Source: Stereocaulon alpinum
Lineage: Eukaryota > Ascomycota > Lecanoromycetes > Lecanorales > Stereocaulaceae
Length of the DNA: 64,000 nucleotides
Direction: 5' to 3'
NCBI GenBank assembly: GCA_018257865.1
Contig: JAEUBA010000055.1
Coordinates: 62,001 to 126,000 of the forward strand
Shown: positions 31,529-42,053 of the stretch, piece after piece
Layout of the letters: the number at the start of each line of letters is the position of its first letter
How positions within the stretch are numbered: the first letter of the stretch is position 1
The notes under the pieces: generated by a model
The model's database searches: none
What the model was told of the DNA's origin: nothing
Seen by the model: only the letters and a program-made list of their open reading frames with translations
Made by a program: the position numbers and the translations under genes

Positions 31529-32590
31529 CTACACGCTCTCAACCCAGCAGTACACCGCACCCGTTACGGTTCCAGCAAGCGCCCAGACACTGGACCATCC
31601 AGCAGCTCCCAAAGCCTCCGTACCCTCTAGTGAAATGTACGTCTGAAGGTACGTATGTAATCCAGACACAGCTGCCAAAGTGGCAGTCCGCTTCATCAAA
31701 ATCCTTGTGCGTTTCGAGTAGCCCCATAGATTGAACATGATCGTCTCGCTCAACGTAGCAGTCTCAGGGTTGAATTTTTCGATCTCCTTGTCATGGCGGT
31801 CGGGCTTTGCGGCCTCAGACGGTGTGAACAAGAAGATCTTTGCTGCAAATCCGATGGGCAAGTATGAGGCAATAAGGTATGGGAAGTTGCCGTTGTGGAG
31901 GGTCGAGATATCCCTGATGCCGTCGAAATGGGTGACAAGGTAAACAGGTAGCCAGCTAGCGTAGCTACCGAAGACAACCACAGCGTAGATGCCTGCTGCA
32001 AGAAGGCTAGTAAAGACCTGCACTTGGTAGTCGTTGATCACTGAGCGGTTTGCCGCGACTCCCTTTGGCGTTTTGATGCTGTGAATACTGGAGGAGACTT
32101 TGAGATAATAGAATGGCAGGAAGGCTGCCAGTGTGTCGATGACAATACACGCGACTGACGTAGTGGGCCGAATGAGGTAAAAAGTGACAAGGAAGTAGTG
32201 GTATGGGACATGTGACAGGAAGGTCAAAGCAGCTACGTCCGAGCCTAACAGAAGCAAGTCAGCTTTCGATGTGTGCATTTTGATAAAGTTTCTCATCATA
32301 CTGTCATAGCCCCCATACCACCCGACTGCCAACTGGCCAGCCTTCCATCCAAGCAAGCCAGCAACCTCCCACCATTGGTCGCGGCTCCTGCTCACAGTGG
32401 CGAGGTCGCCACTCATGAACGGAGATACCAGAGAATATGAAAACGAGGAAATCCCAAGGCTCAAGAGCACAAGGAGAGGGAAGCGCATTTGGGCTGGGAA
32501 CTTTGAAGTTGGCGCAGGCGACGCCGCTGGTAAAGTAGCTGGTGGCTCCGATGGAGTCAAGTCCTTGGAAGAACCTCTAGTTCTTACCAT
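31529..32590 (-). CDS. Multi-pass membrane protein of unknown function
   Basis: Two exons, 32302-32590 and 31529-32244, give 334 residues from MVRTRGSSKDL; an in-frame ATG at 32677 would add 29 residues without clear character. Hydrophobic helices appear at FPLLVLLSLGISSFSYSLV, at the splice (DVAALTFLSHVPYHYFLVTFY), VACIVIDTLAAFLPFYYL, SLLAAGIYAVVVFGSYASWLPVYL, FPYLIASYLPIGFAAKIFLF and at the C-terminus. Conserved-looking segments include WWEVAGLLGWKAGQLAVGWYGGYDS and THFDGIRDISTLH. I do not recognise the family; it resembles uncharacterised ascomycete membrane proteins. The 57-nt intron (32245-32301, GTATGA...TTAG) is a multiple of three with no in-frame stop, so it could be misread as coding; removing it restores an ordinary membrane segment. 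Confidence 0.78.
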   Translation of the reverse strand: MVRTRGSSKDLTPSEPPATLPAASPAPTSKFPAQMRFPLLVLLSLGISSFSYSLVSPFMSGDLATVSRSRDQWWEVAGLLGWKAGQLAVGWYGGYDSMMRNFIKMHTSKADLLLLGSDVAALTFLSHVPYHYFLVTFYLIRPTTSVACIVIDTLAAFLPFYYLKVSSSIHSIKTPKGVAANRSVINDYQVQVFTSLLAAGIYAVVVFGSYASWLPVYLVTHFDGIRDISTLHNGNFPYLIASYLPIGFAAKIFLFTPSEAAKPDRHDKEIEKFNPETATLSETIMFNLWGYSKRTRILMKRTATLAAVSGLHTYLQTYISLEGTEALGAAGWSSVWALAGTVTGAVYCWVESV

Positions 32591-32993
32591 GGCGCCGTCA
32601 ATCTGAGTTTTCGCTGGCTGTTCGGGGAGTACTTGGAAATGGTGTTGATAGCAGACTCGCGAGGTCAAAGAAACCAAGCTTAACGCGTGCCATGATGTTT
32701 ATTATGACGTGAATAGTGGAATATGATTGGCCGAGCCAGCCAAGCCCGGACTCACAATTCCAAGTCCCCAAAGCTTGACCTCACTCCTAGCATGTCATTC
32801 CTCGCGAGAACCAGTCTCTTGATGATCAAAGGGACTTCTGCCATGATGAAACGTGGTATGCGTGCATCTTCGGTCCGATTGCTATTGTTCTGTACAATAG
32901 AAGTAAAAGCTCAGCCTTTTATGGAAAGCTCTTCTGTTTCTTGGCAGACTTTTACCTGTCGTTGCTTAAGTTCGGTTTAGCTCGTTGATTGTA
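32591..32993. promoter_or_regulatory. Divergent promoter between membrane protein gene and ATPase gene
   Basis: 403 bases shared by two divergent genes (316 if the longer start of the membrane protein is used). No distinct element recognised. Confidence 0.45.
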
Positions 32994-34736
32994 ATGGCGA
33001 TTTCGATGCTGCTACGTCCTACTCCTTTGCCTCGTGCTTCATACCAGATTGGGAAACCTCACATTGTCCCAGCTGTGCGGCTTCAAAGAACCTCATTGGC
33101 TTTCCAGTATGCCAGACGCCATGTCAATGGATTCGGTGGACCCTCGCCTAACCAGGTTGAAACTCAGCCAGATGATGTTGAAGAAACTTCTAGAGCAGAG
33201 AAAAATCTATCAAGATCACAATGGAGCGCAACCCTTTATAAAATGTTCGAAAGCGCTGCCACTACATTCGCCTCTCTCCTTATTCTAGGGTAAGTTGTAC
33301 ATGCGTTCGAGTTGATATTTCGAAGCTATAGCTCACCACAAAATTCCAGGCTAGCTGGATATGCTTATCACAAGTATTACAAGTATCTCATTCTCAAGAA
33401 GATGGCGAAGGCGTTTGAACCAGGTGATCCCGTCCTCGAATTGGCCGCTCTTGGAAAAGGTCTCGCAAACAATGTCTTGCAAGGAGACGAGCAGCACTGG
33501 ATACGTTACGCTGAGCAAACCAAAATAGATGCGATCATAAATGGGACTGATCGAGGCCATTATCATCTTCTCATTGGCGAAAAGGGCACCGGTAAATCTT
33601 CCATGCTACTCCACGCGATGCAAAAGGTCGACGGCGAGGGCATCTCCATGTTTGAGGCTCACGCGGACCTTGAGATATTTCGTATTAGACTTGGAAAGGC
33701 ACTCGATTATGAGTTTCATGAGGACTATATCGGCAGTCTATTTAGCATCAAAGGGCCACGGGAAGGCAACACCGCACTTTTGGACATAGAACGAGCTCTC
33801 AACAAGTTGGAAAAGCTTGCATTGATCAGGCGAAAGACCGTTGGCAAGCCCTTGGTGCTGATCATCAATTCTACACATTTACTGAGAGATGATGACGACG
33901 GACGTGATCTTCTAGAACTCATTCAACAGCGAGCTGAGCAATGGGCTGCGAGCAACCTGATCACAATTATCTTAAACAGCGATGATTACTGGGTCTATGA
34001 ACGTCTAAAACGGTATTCTACGCGCATGGAGGTCCTTCCCGTGCTTGACCTTCCGAAAGATCAGGCCATCTTAGCCTTAAAGCAGTTTCGCAAACGATAT
34101 TATAAGGAAGAGCAGCAGCCTTCATCTGACTTACTCGAAGAGGTTTACAGCAGACTGGGTGGAAGACTGACGTTTCTCAATCGGGTAGCCAAATCTCCCG
34201 ACATGCTACGAACATGCGAGGAAATTTGTCAAGTGGAGAAGACGTGGTTCTTAAACAATTGTTGGATCTTAGGCGATGGCTGCGATGACGACGTTATGGA
34301 TCAACAGAAGTATGCTTCAGCCGCCATGGTGCTGGCCAAGGCTTTAGTTGATCAGGAGCATGAGGGTGGCGTAAGCAACGACAAGCCCTACCTACTACCG
34401 CAGATACCATTGCATAAAGCACGCGAGATCATGACAAGAGCAGATTTCATCAAAAGCTATGATCATATCAACATCTTCACTATTGATGCTCAGGCCATGG
34501 TGCGGGCAGACTCGGTGCCAATGCAAAGAGCCTTCCGTCAAATATGCAGTGAGCCTGGATTTGAGAAGCACTTGGAGGCTACGCTCGACCGCATTTCTGC
34601 CATCGAAAGTCTGGGCAGGACGCGTGAAGTTGTCGCTAAGGACCTCATTGCTGGGAAGTACAAGATAAGTGGGAGGCTTGACCGAGGAGAGGTTATCACC
34701 TTGGAAGTGTGCCCAACGGGAGAAGCGGGTGAGTGA
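32994..34736 (+). CDS. P-loop ATPase (AAA/STAND-like), probable mitochondrial inner-membrane protein
   Basis: Two exons, 32994-33289 and 33350-34736, encode 560 residues. The N-terminus (MAISMLLRPTPLPRASYQ, arginine-bearing and without acidic residues) looks like a mitochondrial presequence. A hydrophobic helix spans the splice (TFASLLILGLAGYAYHKYY). The ATPase module follows: Walker A GEKGTGKS (residues 175-182), Walker B-like LVLIINSTHLL near 266-276, and a sensor-like NLITIILNSDDYWVYERL. A helical lid with RKRYY and GGRLTFLNRVAKSPDML comes next. The layout is that of archaeal-ATPase/AAA_16-type NTPases seen in fungal mitochondrial proteins; the client is unknown. A strong GTGAGT donor overlaps the last codons; splicing to an acceptor at about 34820 would replace the final two residues with a short D-G-A-Y end, so the exact C-terminus is uncertain. 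Confidence 0.82.
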
Positions 34737-35490
34737 AAAGCATTGATGCATAGTCTACAAATATCGTCTTTTCTGTTACAAAGAACGTCAGACGGCTACA
34801 TGCTGCTCTTACTCCCACAGACGGAGCTTACTAAGGACGGGTTCCGGATACCTGATGATTCACGACTTGCCAACCAGAGAAGAAATGGAAAGTGTGCCGG
34901 AAGCCTATGCAGCAGCTAGCCAGCCACTCGCGGGGAGTTCATAGCTACCAAGGTTGGTGAAGTACTACAAAGGAAAAGGAGCGATGGACTTTGAAGGGCG
35001 GCGACAGCACCAAAGGGTCTAGCACCAAGGCTAAGATGTTTGGGCAAAACGGTTGGAGTTCAAGCGCTAAAGCTGTCACCTATCACATGTGACTGTGAAC
35101 AATCGTCAACTATGGAAGCCTCTTCGAGCTCTGAGTCCCACTAACAGTCGAACATACCATAGAAACAAAAGTAAATGAATGTAGCCAAGGTTATACAAGC
35201 TTTGGTGTACTGGGCACCCACCAAAATGTATATCTGAGTAGGTCTGGCCAAGCTAGCAAAGACTATCGAGAGCCACCGTTTGTAGTCTCCCGTTAGTTGG
35301 ATAGCACCCCTGTCGGCACGCATTGACCAATTAGGGGGAATGTGTATAACCCCTCGGCACAAATCATAGGCCCTGGTCTTTCTTGTTTGTTCGACATCAT
35401 TGAGCATCAATTGGAATGAGACGAAGCTCGTCGTCGCCACTGCGGTGTTGCCTTTGGAAAGCCTGGTGGAATACGTGAGGGGAAGAGAGA
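34737..35490. other. Intergenic, possible last exon of ATPase gene and promoter of next gene
   Basis: About 750 bases. The first 90 bases may be an intron of the ATPase gene followed by a tiny last exon. A minus-strand open frame at 35141-35692 overlaps the start of the next gene and is regarded as a shadow. Confidence 0.4.
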
Positions 35491-38118
35491 TTGCCATGCA
35501 AGGTGATAAAGCTCGGCCCCTCAGATCCCGCGATGCCTTCACGCGTAACAGAGAGCAATGCGCGTGGAGGTTCGACTCCTTCAGACAGTGAGAAATCATT
35601 TGTCTCCGCAGAGTCGGTAAATTCAGGAAACACGTCGTCCAGCAAAGGTGGCTCACGTATCGGCCAATCAGCGCAACGGCCGTCGTCACCACACAAAGCC
35701 GTCGCGCCTGCCAACTTCACTCCATCGAAGTTATCGGCGAACGGTGTTTCGGGGATTACAAACAAACAGCAGCTTGACTTGTCTCCTACCTCTAAGACAC
35801 TGCTTCCTCCTCTTAACCCTGGCGGCTCTTACTTCGCACAGCAACCCGGAGCTTCAGGCTCAAAGCCCCAGTCTCCCCTGAACAGAAGACCCCCCGCTTC
35901 ACGTTCCAGTCACGGAATTGAAACGTCATCGGGACCTCCGCCTGCCCTCAGTACCCAACGCTCTTATAACGCTGATTCACCCTGGCGCAATTCGCCCTCA
36001 TTTGACCCCAGAGGCATACCCCCGCCTCGATCGCAGCGACCGTCTACCACACCTAGCATCGACTCTATAGTCAAAACGATCGTCCAACCTTCGAATGAAG
36101 ACTCGGATTCTAACCCTTCCATCGCCCGAGTGGCACGCTCCAAGTCCTTGACGGACGACAGGACGGACCCTACAATGGCAGGACGATATGAACATGGACG
36201 CTTCGAAGAAGAGGAGGACCAGGACTCCACACTGCGTATGAACGGCAATACTTGGGAAGGGAGAAGGGAGACCAGGAATCAAGACGGCCAGGACCAGTCA
36301 TTCTCTTCAAACGAGGACCTCTTCCTTAACCTCGCAAAGGCAGACTCAATAGTTGACGAAGGATCGGAGCTGTCTGCTAGGCGCGAAAGACGACGTTCAC
36401 ACGTGGGGAATTCAAGTTTACCACAAGCTCGACCTTCGTCTTCTGGCCATCCAAGCACTAGTGGTACGGGTCATGCTGGACAGCAAGTCTCCCCAAAACA
36501 GAATCATCACTACAAGTCTTCTTTTGACTCGGCATTTCATCGTTCAACAGAGAAAGGTTCACTCACATCACTTCGAGATGGGACTTCTGGGAACAGGCCA
36601 TACGCTGCATCTGCACATCCACTCGATCAACGATTTCGGACACGTAATGCCAGGGCATCTATTGGCACCCCACCGCGCGATGGAAACTCTCAGGAAGGGT
36701 CACCCGACCTGCCCTCAAGCTATAGTCGTCGGCGATCCCTTCGCGAAACTTCACCAGGACTTGGAGCTCGGAGCTATAAGCAATCCAATCTATCATACGC
36801 TACAAATGGGGATTACGGGTCTTCGCCTTTCCCAGCACAAGCTACGCCAATTCATGGGCAAGAGACAGCCTTTGGGAGAACTCATGCCGCAGGTACAGAG
36901 TCAACTGTCTCGACTACAGCACCGTCGACCGTTTGGGATGAGCTTGACGACCTGAAGTCTAGACTTCGCAAGCTTGAGCTCACTGGGATATTACCAAAAT
37001 CATCAAATGCAGCTATGTCAAATGCTCTGAACGATCGTCCGCCTACCGCGACCACTACCATGACAACCATGTCCTCTTCGCCTAAGCGTCATCAATTGGA
37101 CAATATCTCTCCAGAAGCTTCTACTGTGAAAAGCCCGGGGAATACAAACATACATCCTCTTCTTCACGCCGCTTTAGCAAAAGCGAAGCCCACTGTCAAT
37201 GCGAATATCTACAAAGCCTTGGAGGCTACCGCATCAGACGCCTTAACTCTGGCGGCTATGACTGGCAGTGTCGGCTCACAGGAAGTTTCTCAGACAGCGT
37301 CTGTTGTTGGCCCTGCTAGTGGAATTGATCGGCAACTTCGTAGAAAGGCCGATAGCATGTGTCGAAGTTTGACGGAACTCTGCATAGCATTGGCTGAACA
37401 ATCGCCAGATCCCGAGATTCCAGGTGCCAGATCTCGACCAGGAAGCAAAGACTCCCCTTCAACAGGACAGCGGACTGAAGTAACGCTACCAGATCCAAGG
37501 CTTCTTCGTGGTAGTAGCAATGAGCCTGAGGCTAGAGCAAGCTCTAGGGTAATGAGTCGATTGGAAGCACGACGTACCAGTCTACTGGGATCTTCTCCGC
37601 TCTATGGTCGTAGGGGGTCCACCCCGGAAGCTTCAACACCTACCCAGACGGTGACGCCTTTAGCAAGCAGACTTGACAGGAGTTCTACCATCACATTACG
37701 TAGCCGTGCGAAGGAGGATGAAGCCGAAGCAACTAGCAATGAGAGAGCTCCGTCTCGAGCTGCAACAGAGATTGGGCAGCTACGGCCGTCTCCACAGTCG
37801 AGGATATCCCGAGAGTACACGTCCCAACATCCCATGCCCAAAAGTTCGGACCGGTCTCCCTCTGTGCAGTCATCTCTACCACAGAGAAAAAGCTACTTCT
37901 CTCAGGTTTCGACCTTACCACTCACACCAAATGTGCAGCCTGGCAACCGGAGGTACCTGGACCGATCCACACCGCCTTCCTCGACTGATAGTGCGCGCTT
38001 AGCAGAGGCAAGGCAGCGCAGGATTGCTTCACTTGGCCAGCACACATCTGCGGGCCAATCAAGGATAGGCATCTCAACTGGAAGGTTAAGGCAGTCTGAA
38101 GGGGTGCAGCAGCGCTGA
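35491..38118 (+). CDS. Long disordered Ser/Pro-rich protein with a short coiled coil
   Basis: Single frame of 875 codons. Most is disordered and rich in Ser, Pro, Arg and Thr with many RRxS and SP sites, suggesting heavy phosphorylation. A short predicted coiled coil WDELDDLKSRLRKLELTG lies near residues 480-500. After it is the best-ordered part, with HPLLHAALAKAKPTVNANIYKALEATASDALTLAAMTG and IDRQLRRKADSMCRSLTELCIALAEQ (about residues 550-640), two helices that look conserved. The tail is again disordered with arginine-rich clusters. It resembles uncharacterised Pezizomycotina proteins of cytoskeleton or polarity type, but I cannot assign a function. The start could also be the second Met in MPSRVTESNARG a few codons on. 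Confidence 0.78.
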   Translation: MPCKVIKLGPSDPAMPSRVTESNARGGSTPSDSEKSFVSAESVNSGNTSSSKGGSRIGQSAQRPSSPHKAVAPANFTPSKLSANGVSGITNKQQLDLSPTSKTLLPPLNPGGSYFAQQPGASGSKPQSPLNRRPPASRSSHGIETSSGPPPALSTQRSYNADSPWRNSPSFDPRGIPPPRSQRPSTTPSIDSIVKTIVQPSNEDSDSNPSIARVARSKSLTDDRTDPTMAGRYEHGRFEEEEDQDSTLRMNGNTWEGRRETRNQDGQDQSFSSNEDLFLNLAKADSIVDEGSELSARRERRRSHVGNSSLPQARPSSSGHPSTSGTGHAGQQVSPKQNHHYKSSFDSAFHRSTEKGSLTSLRDGTSGNRPYAASAHPLDQRFRTRNARASIGTPPRDGNSQEGSPDLPSSYSRRRSLRETSPGLGARSYKQSNLSYATNGDYGSSPFPAQATPIHGQETAFGRTHAAGTESTVSTTAPSTVWDELDDLKSRLRKLELTGILPKSSNAAMSNALNDRPPTATTTMTTMSSSPKRHQLDNISPEASTVKSPGNTNIHPLLHAALAKAKPTVNANIYKALEATASDALTLAAMTGSVGSQEVSQTASVVGPASGIDRQLRRKADSMCRSLTELCIALAEQSPDPEIPGARSRPGSKDSPSTGQRTEVTLPDPRLLRGSSNEPEARASSRVMSRLEARRTSLLGSSPLYGRRGSTPEASTPTQTVTPLASRLDRSSTITLRSRAKEDEAEATSNERAPSRAATEIGQLRPSPQSRISREYTSQHPMPKSSDRSPSVQSSLPQRKSYFSQVSTLPLTPNVQPGNRRYLDRSTPPSSTDSARLAEARQRRIASLGQHTSAGQSRIGISTGRLRQSEGVQQR

Positions 38119-38978
38119 CTGGAAATGCTGGCATTGCTTAATTCCTCTTTCTTTTGACGGCAACTAGGGTGGTGTACTAAGGGGCGTATGAAAAGCGAGC
38201 GTTGGTTCGGTCAAAGTCGGCCTGTATAATGTATAACACCGCAATCTTGGGAGCCAGGAAGGCAGGTCACGAACAGTGATTCTCTTTTACCGGCGTTCTT
38301 AGACCGTTCGCAAGCAGAGCGCAGGCTCACGGGAGCAGCAGATCGCTGGACGATTGGTCCATGATGGCTTGCTTTTTAAACATGCAAATTGTATACTATC
38401 AGATATATCACATTTGCAATAGAAGATATCAGAGCCTAGGTAGTCTTGTCTTCAATCTGCAAACATAATTCGTATTCCAGACCGCCCATCTCCAAGATCT
38501 GCAGGGCCCCATGTCTTGCATAAAACAATGCAGAAGACGCGAAAATCCCAGTTCATGGATTCTCTAGTCTCTTCATGGCGAACGCCTCATTGGTAACCCG
38601 ACGGTACGGATAGCCTCAGGATTTATAGATGGAGCCGCGAATCTTGACGCTAGTTGATTAACTGGTAATGTCGTTTTCCGAGACACAGGACGGGAATTAC
38701 TGATGCATATGCATATGCAGAAGAAAGCCCATTGCTTCCCCCGCTACTGCCCCTCTATTTCAAATTCTTCGAAGTCGGCCGTTGGAACGGACGGTAGAGG
38801 AAGGAGTCATAGTTGGAATAGATCCTTCCGCGAATATCATTCTTGTAGGATTTCTCCGCCGTTTCCGGGAGTCATATATTTAGCTCCCAAGATTTCTCTT
38901 CTTTTCCTGTCACAGTTACCACGTACTCCTCGTTCTTTCCCATCACGTCAATTCGCATTCCCTAGATCTTCATCGACA
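38119..38978. other. Intergenic, 3' flank and TPT1 promoter
   Basis: 860 bases. The last 100 bases before TPT1 are C/T-rich, a common fungal leader. A plus-strand ORF from 38703 runs in frame into TPT1, but its upstream part lacks family character. Confidence 0.5.
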
Positions 38979-40338
38979 ATGGCGCCAGCAGGCAGAGGGA
39001 GAGGTAAGGGTGGCGGCAGTAGCAGGCCGCAGAGCAGAGAGGTAACTGTTAGCAAGGCGCTGAGTTTCTTGCTTAGGCATGGGGCTAAGGATGAGGGGGT
39101 GCGTATTGATGAGGGGGGGTGGGTTTGTGTTGCTGATGTGGTATGTTTCACTTCTTTTCTTGAATTGGGCGTGTTAAATTGTCGTTCTGGTATTATGTGG
39201 GGGGTAATATCTGTCTATACTTTCCTTTCTCAAGATACTTACACTTAGAGATTTATGTTTGCAGAATGTTCTCTTGTATTTGTACCTTTGTAAGCTGCGT
39301 TCTAAGCAAGTGGAACAAGACGAGAAATGCTTCTTTGAGTAGTACTCTACATCGTTTCTGCATCCTCGTGTCTCCATGTTTTCTTATGGATGAAGAGCTG
39401 TGTCTCAGATGAGCCTTTCCCACAACGCCTGTCTAAGCATGTTCTACTAACGCTATACTTCCCCCCAGCTCCAATGGCGTCGCCTCGCCTCCCTACACAT
39501 AACCTTCGACGAGATCTCCCAAGTAGTCAAAAACAACGACAAACAACGCTTCAGCCTAGAACCTCTCCCATCCACACCACTCGCCATCTACACGAGCCCA
39601 AACCCCAATCCAGACCCCTCAGGATACCGCATCCGCGCCTCGCAAGGCCACTCCGTAACCGGCATCACCAACTCCAACATCTACGAGCGCCTCGATCCTA
39701 CGTCTCCATACTGTCCGAGTCTGGTCGTACACGGCACCTATCCCAAATCCTGGGAAGAAATCAAGAAGTTTGGCGGGTTGAGGCCTATGAGCAGGACGCA
39801 TATCCATTTCGCGACTGAGCTGCCGAAGAAAATGCCTCCTTTGGATTTGCAGTACCAGAAGCGGAGTAAACCCCAGAAGGACGAAAAGGACGATGGTGTG
39901 ATAAGTGGAATGCGGAAAGATGCTACGATTGTGGTGTGGGTGGATGTGAAGCGGAGTGCGTTGGAGGGAGGGGTGGAATGGTGGCGGAGTAGGAATGGGG
40001 TTATTTTGACGGATGGGGTAGAGAAGGTGGTTGGGGAAGGGGAGGAGGCTAAGAAGGAGAAGGTGTTGGAGTTGAGGTGGGTGAGATGGGTGGAGACTAG
40101 AAAGGTTGATGGGGGTGGGGCGGTGCTATGGGGAACGAGGGATGAGGGGTGGAGGGAGGAGTTCAGGAGGGGAAAGGATGCTGTGGAGCAGGGGCTTGGG
40201 ACTCTAAGAGTGGAGGAGAAGCCGACAGTAGAGGGAGTGGAAGAGGTGCCGGGAAATGAAAAGGAGACAGACGGCGCTGAGGCAAAGACGGGAAATGGAG
40301 ATGCAAAGGGTCCTGTCAAAGACAATTGGGATGACTGA
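38979..40338 (+). CDS. TPT1: tRNA 2'-phosphotransferase Tpt1 (KptA family)
   Basis: Two exons, 38979-39140 and 39469-40338, encode 343 residues. Family motifs are in order: SKALSFLLRHGAKDEGV (Arg-His of the first catalytic set), a GGWVCVADVLQW segment made by the splice, FDEISQVVKNNDKQRF, RASQGHSV (second Arg), VHGTYPKSWEEIKKFGGL, SRTHIHFA and GMRKDATIVVWVDV (third Arg), then SRNGVILTDG. All recognised catalytic positions are present. Tpt1 transfers the 2'-phosphate left at the tRNA splice junction to NAD+, the last step of tRNA splicing. The C-terminal 110 residues are acidic/lysine-rich and extend beyond the usual enzyme. The 328-nt intron is unusually long for this window and has CTAAC plus a C-tract before its AG. 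TPT1 converges on EFG1. Confidence 0.94.
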
Positions 40339-40742
40339 TGATCGGCTGGTGGTTAGAAAGGCTTTCGCTTCGTCAATGACGTTTGATGCTGTATCTTAGT
40401 AAAGACTTCTATGATACATATTGCCTAATTGGGCGAAAGATATTGTCTTCATAAAGAGAAATATCTCTTCGAGATGTCGCTCAGGTGCGCCATATCTGCA
40501 TTCGTCAGTATCCTGAAACCGTCGCTTGAATCTTTCTGAGACTTACTGGACGTATCAACTATTTCATGCTCTACGGTTTCTGGACATGAAATTCAACCAA
40601 TCAAGGCTGTTCAACAGAGGATGCCGGCGATCGCGCAGAGTGTTAAAACTCCGCGAAACGGAAAGAGTTGGCCGTTGCCCGTTCCAAGGTGTCGCTTTTC
40701 GTGGTGCTCGTATCGTCATGAGGTAGGAATATTGAAGTCACT
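40339..40742. other. Convergent 3' flanks
   Basis: 404 bases between the ends of TPT1 (plus) and EFG1 (minus). No gene seen. Confidence 0.5.
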
Positions 40743-41702
40743 TCATATCCTGACGCCTCCATCTTCTTCGAAGAAGCCGCCATCGCTATCTTCGTCCATC
40801 TCTTGCGACTGTCCATTCATGGACGGCTTCGATGCGAAGTTAACCTTGTCTTGCTTGTGCGGCTTAGGGCCCTGAGCTTCCTTTTTGAATGGCTTCAACC
40901 GGCCAACACCCAGGACGATATCCAGGGTACCATCTCTCAGGGCATCTAGGGTTCCGTCTTCCATACATTTCTCCACAGCTTTCCACGCTACGGGTTTCAA
41001 GCTAGGGTCTCCAATCTCTTGGTTTCCATTGCTACCATCCTCTTTTCGTGGGTAGATAGCCTCGTACTTTTGGTTCAGAGGATAGTAGAGCGTATAGTTT
41101 AGATCGACCTCAGAGACATGAAGCTGTTCTTCTAACTGCTTGTAATCTGCTGTATCCGGTGGGGTGCTCATGAGGGTTTTCTGTATCTTTTTAACATGTC
41201 GAGTGGCCTTCTGGCGCTCTTTGCACAACAACTGTTAGCATGGAGAGTCTTCAAAACCAATGAGTGACAAAGTAGTTTACATACCAAAGAAACGCACCAT
41301 GTGGTATTTCCCGATTAGCTCCCTTTTCCGCTTCTCTTCAAGAGCCTTTTCCAAGTCCTGCTCATATCCAGCTAATGCCCTCTCCTTTTCGACTCGAACG
41401 TCGGCTGGTAGGTCTGAGTGTTGAAGGGCACGAGTTAAGTCGCGAATCTTCGACTTGAGAGGGTTTACGGAAGGATGATTTGAGTCAAGTGGTGCTTTGT
41501 TACGCCTCTTGTGCCGTGGTAAGGCATGAGGTTGAGAAGTGTCAGGCCCCCATGAGTCTGGCCCTGCTTTTCTGGGAGGCTCGTGCCGTTCTGGGAGGGG
41601 GCTTTGCGAGTAGTTCGGCCTATAGGAGGCACCTTTCCTACGACGCCCTTCGGACGGAGGGATCCTGGTGCCGGACGGTCTCCAAGAGCTACCTCGCCCC
41701 AT
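40743..41702 (-). CDS. EFG1: rRNA-processing protein EFG1
   Basis: Two exons, 41285-41702 and 40743-41218, encode 297 residues. The hallmark block is VNPLKSKIRDLTRALQHSDLPADVRVEKERALAGYEQDLEKALEEKRKRELIGKYHMVRFFERQKATRHVKK, in which the 66-nt intron sits just before the ERQKATR part. A second conserved stretch, HVSEVDLNYTLYYPLNQKYEAIYP, follows. The protein is basic with a long coiled coil. In yeast Efg1 is a nucleolar small-subunit processome factor needed for early 18S rRNA cleavage. The N-terminus is arginine/proline-rich and disordered; the C-terminus is acidic. It is not the unrelated Candida transcription factor of the same name. It shares a divergent promoter with the SEA4 gene. Confidence 0.92.
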
Positions 41703-42053
41703 GTTCTTGGAGTGCTACGCGTTCGGTTTGACTCTAGGCATGTAGATGTGATGTGGAGAGATGGGCTAGGTAAGGAAAGTCGGAAAGGTTTTAGCGCAGC
41801 ATCGGGGAGCGGAAATCTCGTAATTTAAGTGGGCGCTAGAAAGTCATGAAAATATTACAGAATATGACCACAAGCTTCATCACTGTGGTGAGATGATGAC
41901 GGCCAGGGGCCCTAGATTAGGGGCTCAGGCTTTTGGTGGTGTAGATGTTCAACATAGTAGCACATGAACACTGTGCCCACAATCTCACTCTTCCCTATGT
42001 ACTCCGCTATGTTCTGGTCGTGGATTGAGTCTCGAGACTAGTTATTCGAGAAG
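41703..42053. promoter_or_regulatory. Divergent promoter between EFG1 and SEA4
   Basis: 351 bases between two genes transcribed away from each other, probably a shared promoter of two growth-related genes. No specific element identified. Confidence 0.5.

Noticed and set aside
35560..35580. GGTTCGACTCC as a tRNA T-arm
   Set aside because: No anticodon stem, acceptor stem or D-arm around it; it lies inside a coding frame.
35141..35692. Minus-strand 183-codon ORF
   Set aside because: Largely overlaps the coding start of the long disordered protein and has no domain.
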